Positions 43,009-43,322 of a stretch of 43,322 nt of DNA are shown one piece after another. The position numbers were made by a program, and so were the translations under genes. The notes under the pieces were generated by a model that searched no databases, was not told where the DNA came from, and saw nothing but the letters and a program-made list of their open reading frames with translations. Each line of letters opens with the position of its first letter. Within the stretch, counting starts at the first letter, position 1. Source of the stretch: JAWLCQ01 sp041687095 (lineage in GTDB: Bacteria > Planctomycetota > Phycisphaerae > SM23-33). Where the stretch lies: positions 1-43,322 of the forward strand of contig JAWLCQ010000024.1 in NCBI GenBank assembly GCA_041687095.1, in the 5' to 3' direction.

Positions 43009-43192
43009 CACCGCAGAGAACGCAGAGGGAAGGAGGAACAAGGAATCGTACGCATTCCAGTTGATTCACGGGCGGGTGCCGTGGTCTGCGGAGCGAAGCG
43101 AAGCAACCACGTCCAACCGACACTGCCTGCGAATTACCTGCGATGCGTATCCACACCGCGTCCTCTCTGCGGTCTCCGCGTTCTCCGCGGTG
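43009..43192. repeat. Inverted-repeat element, copy C
   Basis: CACCGCAGAGAACGCAG (43009-43025) pairs with its complement at 43176-43192 with two mismatches. The interior contains GCCGTGGTCTGCGGAGC (43078-43094), nearly identical to an arm of the pstS-pstC inverted repeat, so one element is nested in another. It fills the gap between the ArsR-type gene and the sulfur-transfer fusion; no gene is seen there. Confidence 0.8.
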
Positions 43193-43214
43193 CCCTGCGG
43201 TCCTGAGACCGCCT

Positions 43215-43322
43215 CTACACGTACTCGCTTCCGCACGTCTTGCGGATGCAGTTGAGCAGCCCGGGCAGGCGCGGGTTGGCGATGGCGTAGTACACCGTCC
43301 GCCCGTCGCGCTCGCTGGCGAG
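43215..43322 (-). CDS. ArsR/SmtB-family repressor, C-terminal fragment (cut by window edge)
   Basis: Only the last 35 residues are in the window. ASERDGRTVYYAIANPRLPG is the beta-wing (RDGRxVYY) and following helix typical of ArsR/SmtB regulators, ending LLNCIRKTCGSEYV. Two cysteines spaced C-x4-C lie in the final helix and could be metal or persulfide ligands. The stop is at 43215-43217. It lies upstream of and co-directional with the four-domain sulfur-transfer gene, as ArsR-type persulfide sensors (SqrR/BigR type) often are near rhodaneses. The sensing role is inference. Confidence 0.85.
   Translation of the reverse strand, partial: LASERDGRTVYYAIANPRLPGLLNCIRKTCGSEYV

Noticed and set aside
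42902..43156. Extension of the sulfur-transfer fusion to 1005 aa
   Set aside because: It passes through repeat copy C and bypasses the ATG with ribosome site directly before the FAD motif.

Overview
The window is a high-GC bacterial chromosome segment that looks planctomycetal, probably class Phycisphaerae. The pointers are a VPEP-type PEP-CTERM secreted protein, very long secreted or membrane proteins of no recognisable family, a PqqD/M50/HlyD protein encoded next to a short SecA-like ATPase, and abundant short palindromic repeats that even sit inside genes. This assignment is an inference from gene content; no rRNA, tRNA or marker gene confirms it. I found no tRNA, rRNA, CRISPR array or transposase.

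Layout. 1-517: non-coding, with a heptamer tandem repeat at the window edge and two copies of a palindromic element in opposite orientation. 518-3771 (+): a secreted glycosidase-like protein, an overlapping HicB-like protein, an unknown protein and a phosphoribosyltransferase. 3779-6326 (-): PhoR/PhoB-type two-component system, divergent from 6558-11879 (+): pstS, pstC, pstA, pstB, phoU. The divergent region holds three TTWAMM-type hexamers at exact 11-bp spacing, a likely Pho box. A phosphate-porin-like gene (12153-13520) follows and ends at a strong terminator, so 3.8-13.6 kb reads as one phosphate sensing and uptake island. 13692-15731: a clan GH-A-like glycosidase with a repeat element inside its reading frame. 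15816-17274: a nucleotidyltransferase-fold gene convergent with a two-gene operon encoding a HEPN-type protein and an unknown partner.

17385-25192 (-) is a five-gene cluster read from right to left: periplasmic adaptor, DUF3467-like protein, GAF-TM-HlyD protein, PqqD-M50-HlyD protein, C-terminally short SecA. Its composition suggests an envelope export or processing machine. A consensus-like promoter lies in front of it. A YwaF/TIGR02206 membrane protein follows (25350-26153, -). 26391-37704 (+) is a coupled pair of genes for 1113-aa and 2655-aa exported membrane-anchored proteins. They share a YVPY-containing N-terminal module, and the larger one looks like two such proteins fused through an internal signal-peptide-like segment. 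After a composite repeat region come, on the minus strand, a Crp-family regulator, a PEP-CTERM protein with an excellent promoter, a four-domain sulfur-transfer fusion (CoA-disulfide reductase, rhodanese, TusA, DsrE) and the 3' end of an ArsR-type repressor cut by the window edge.

The least explained parts are the SecA/M50/HlyD cluster, the YVPY giant proteins, the HEPN pair, and the family of inverted-repeat elements (15167, 37733, 43009) that also occurs inside coding sequence.
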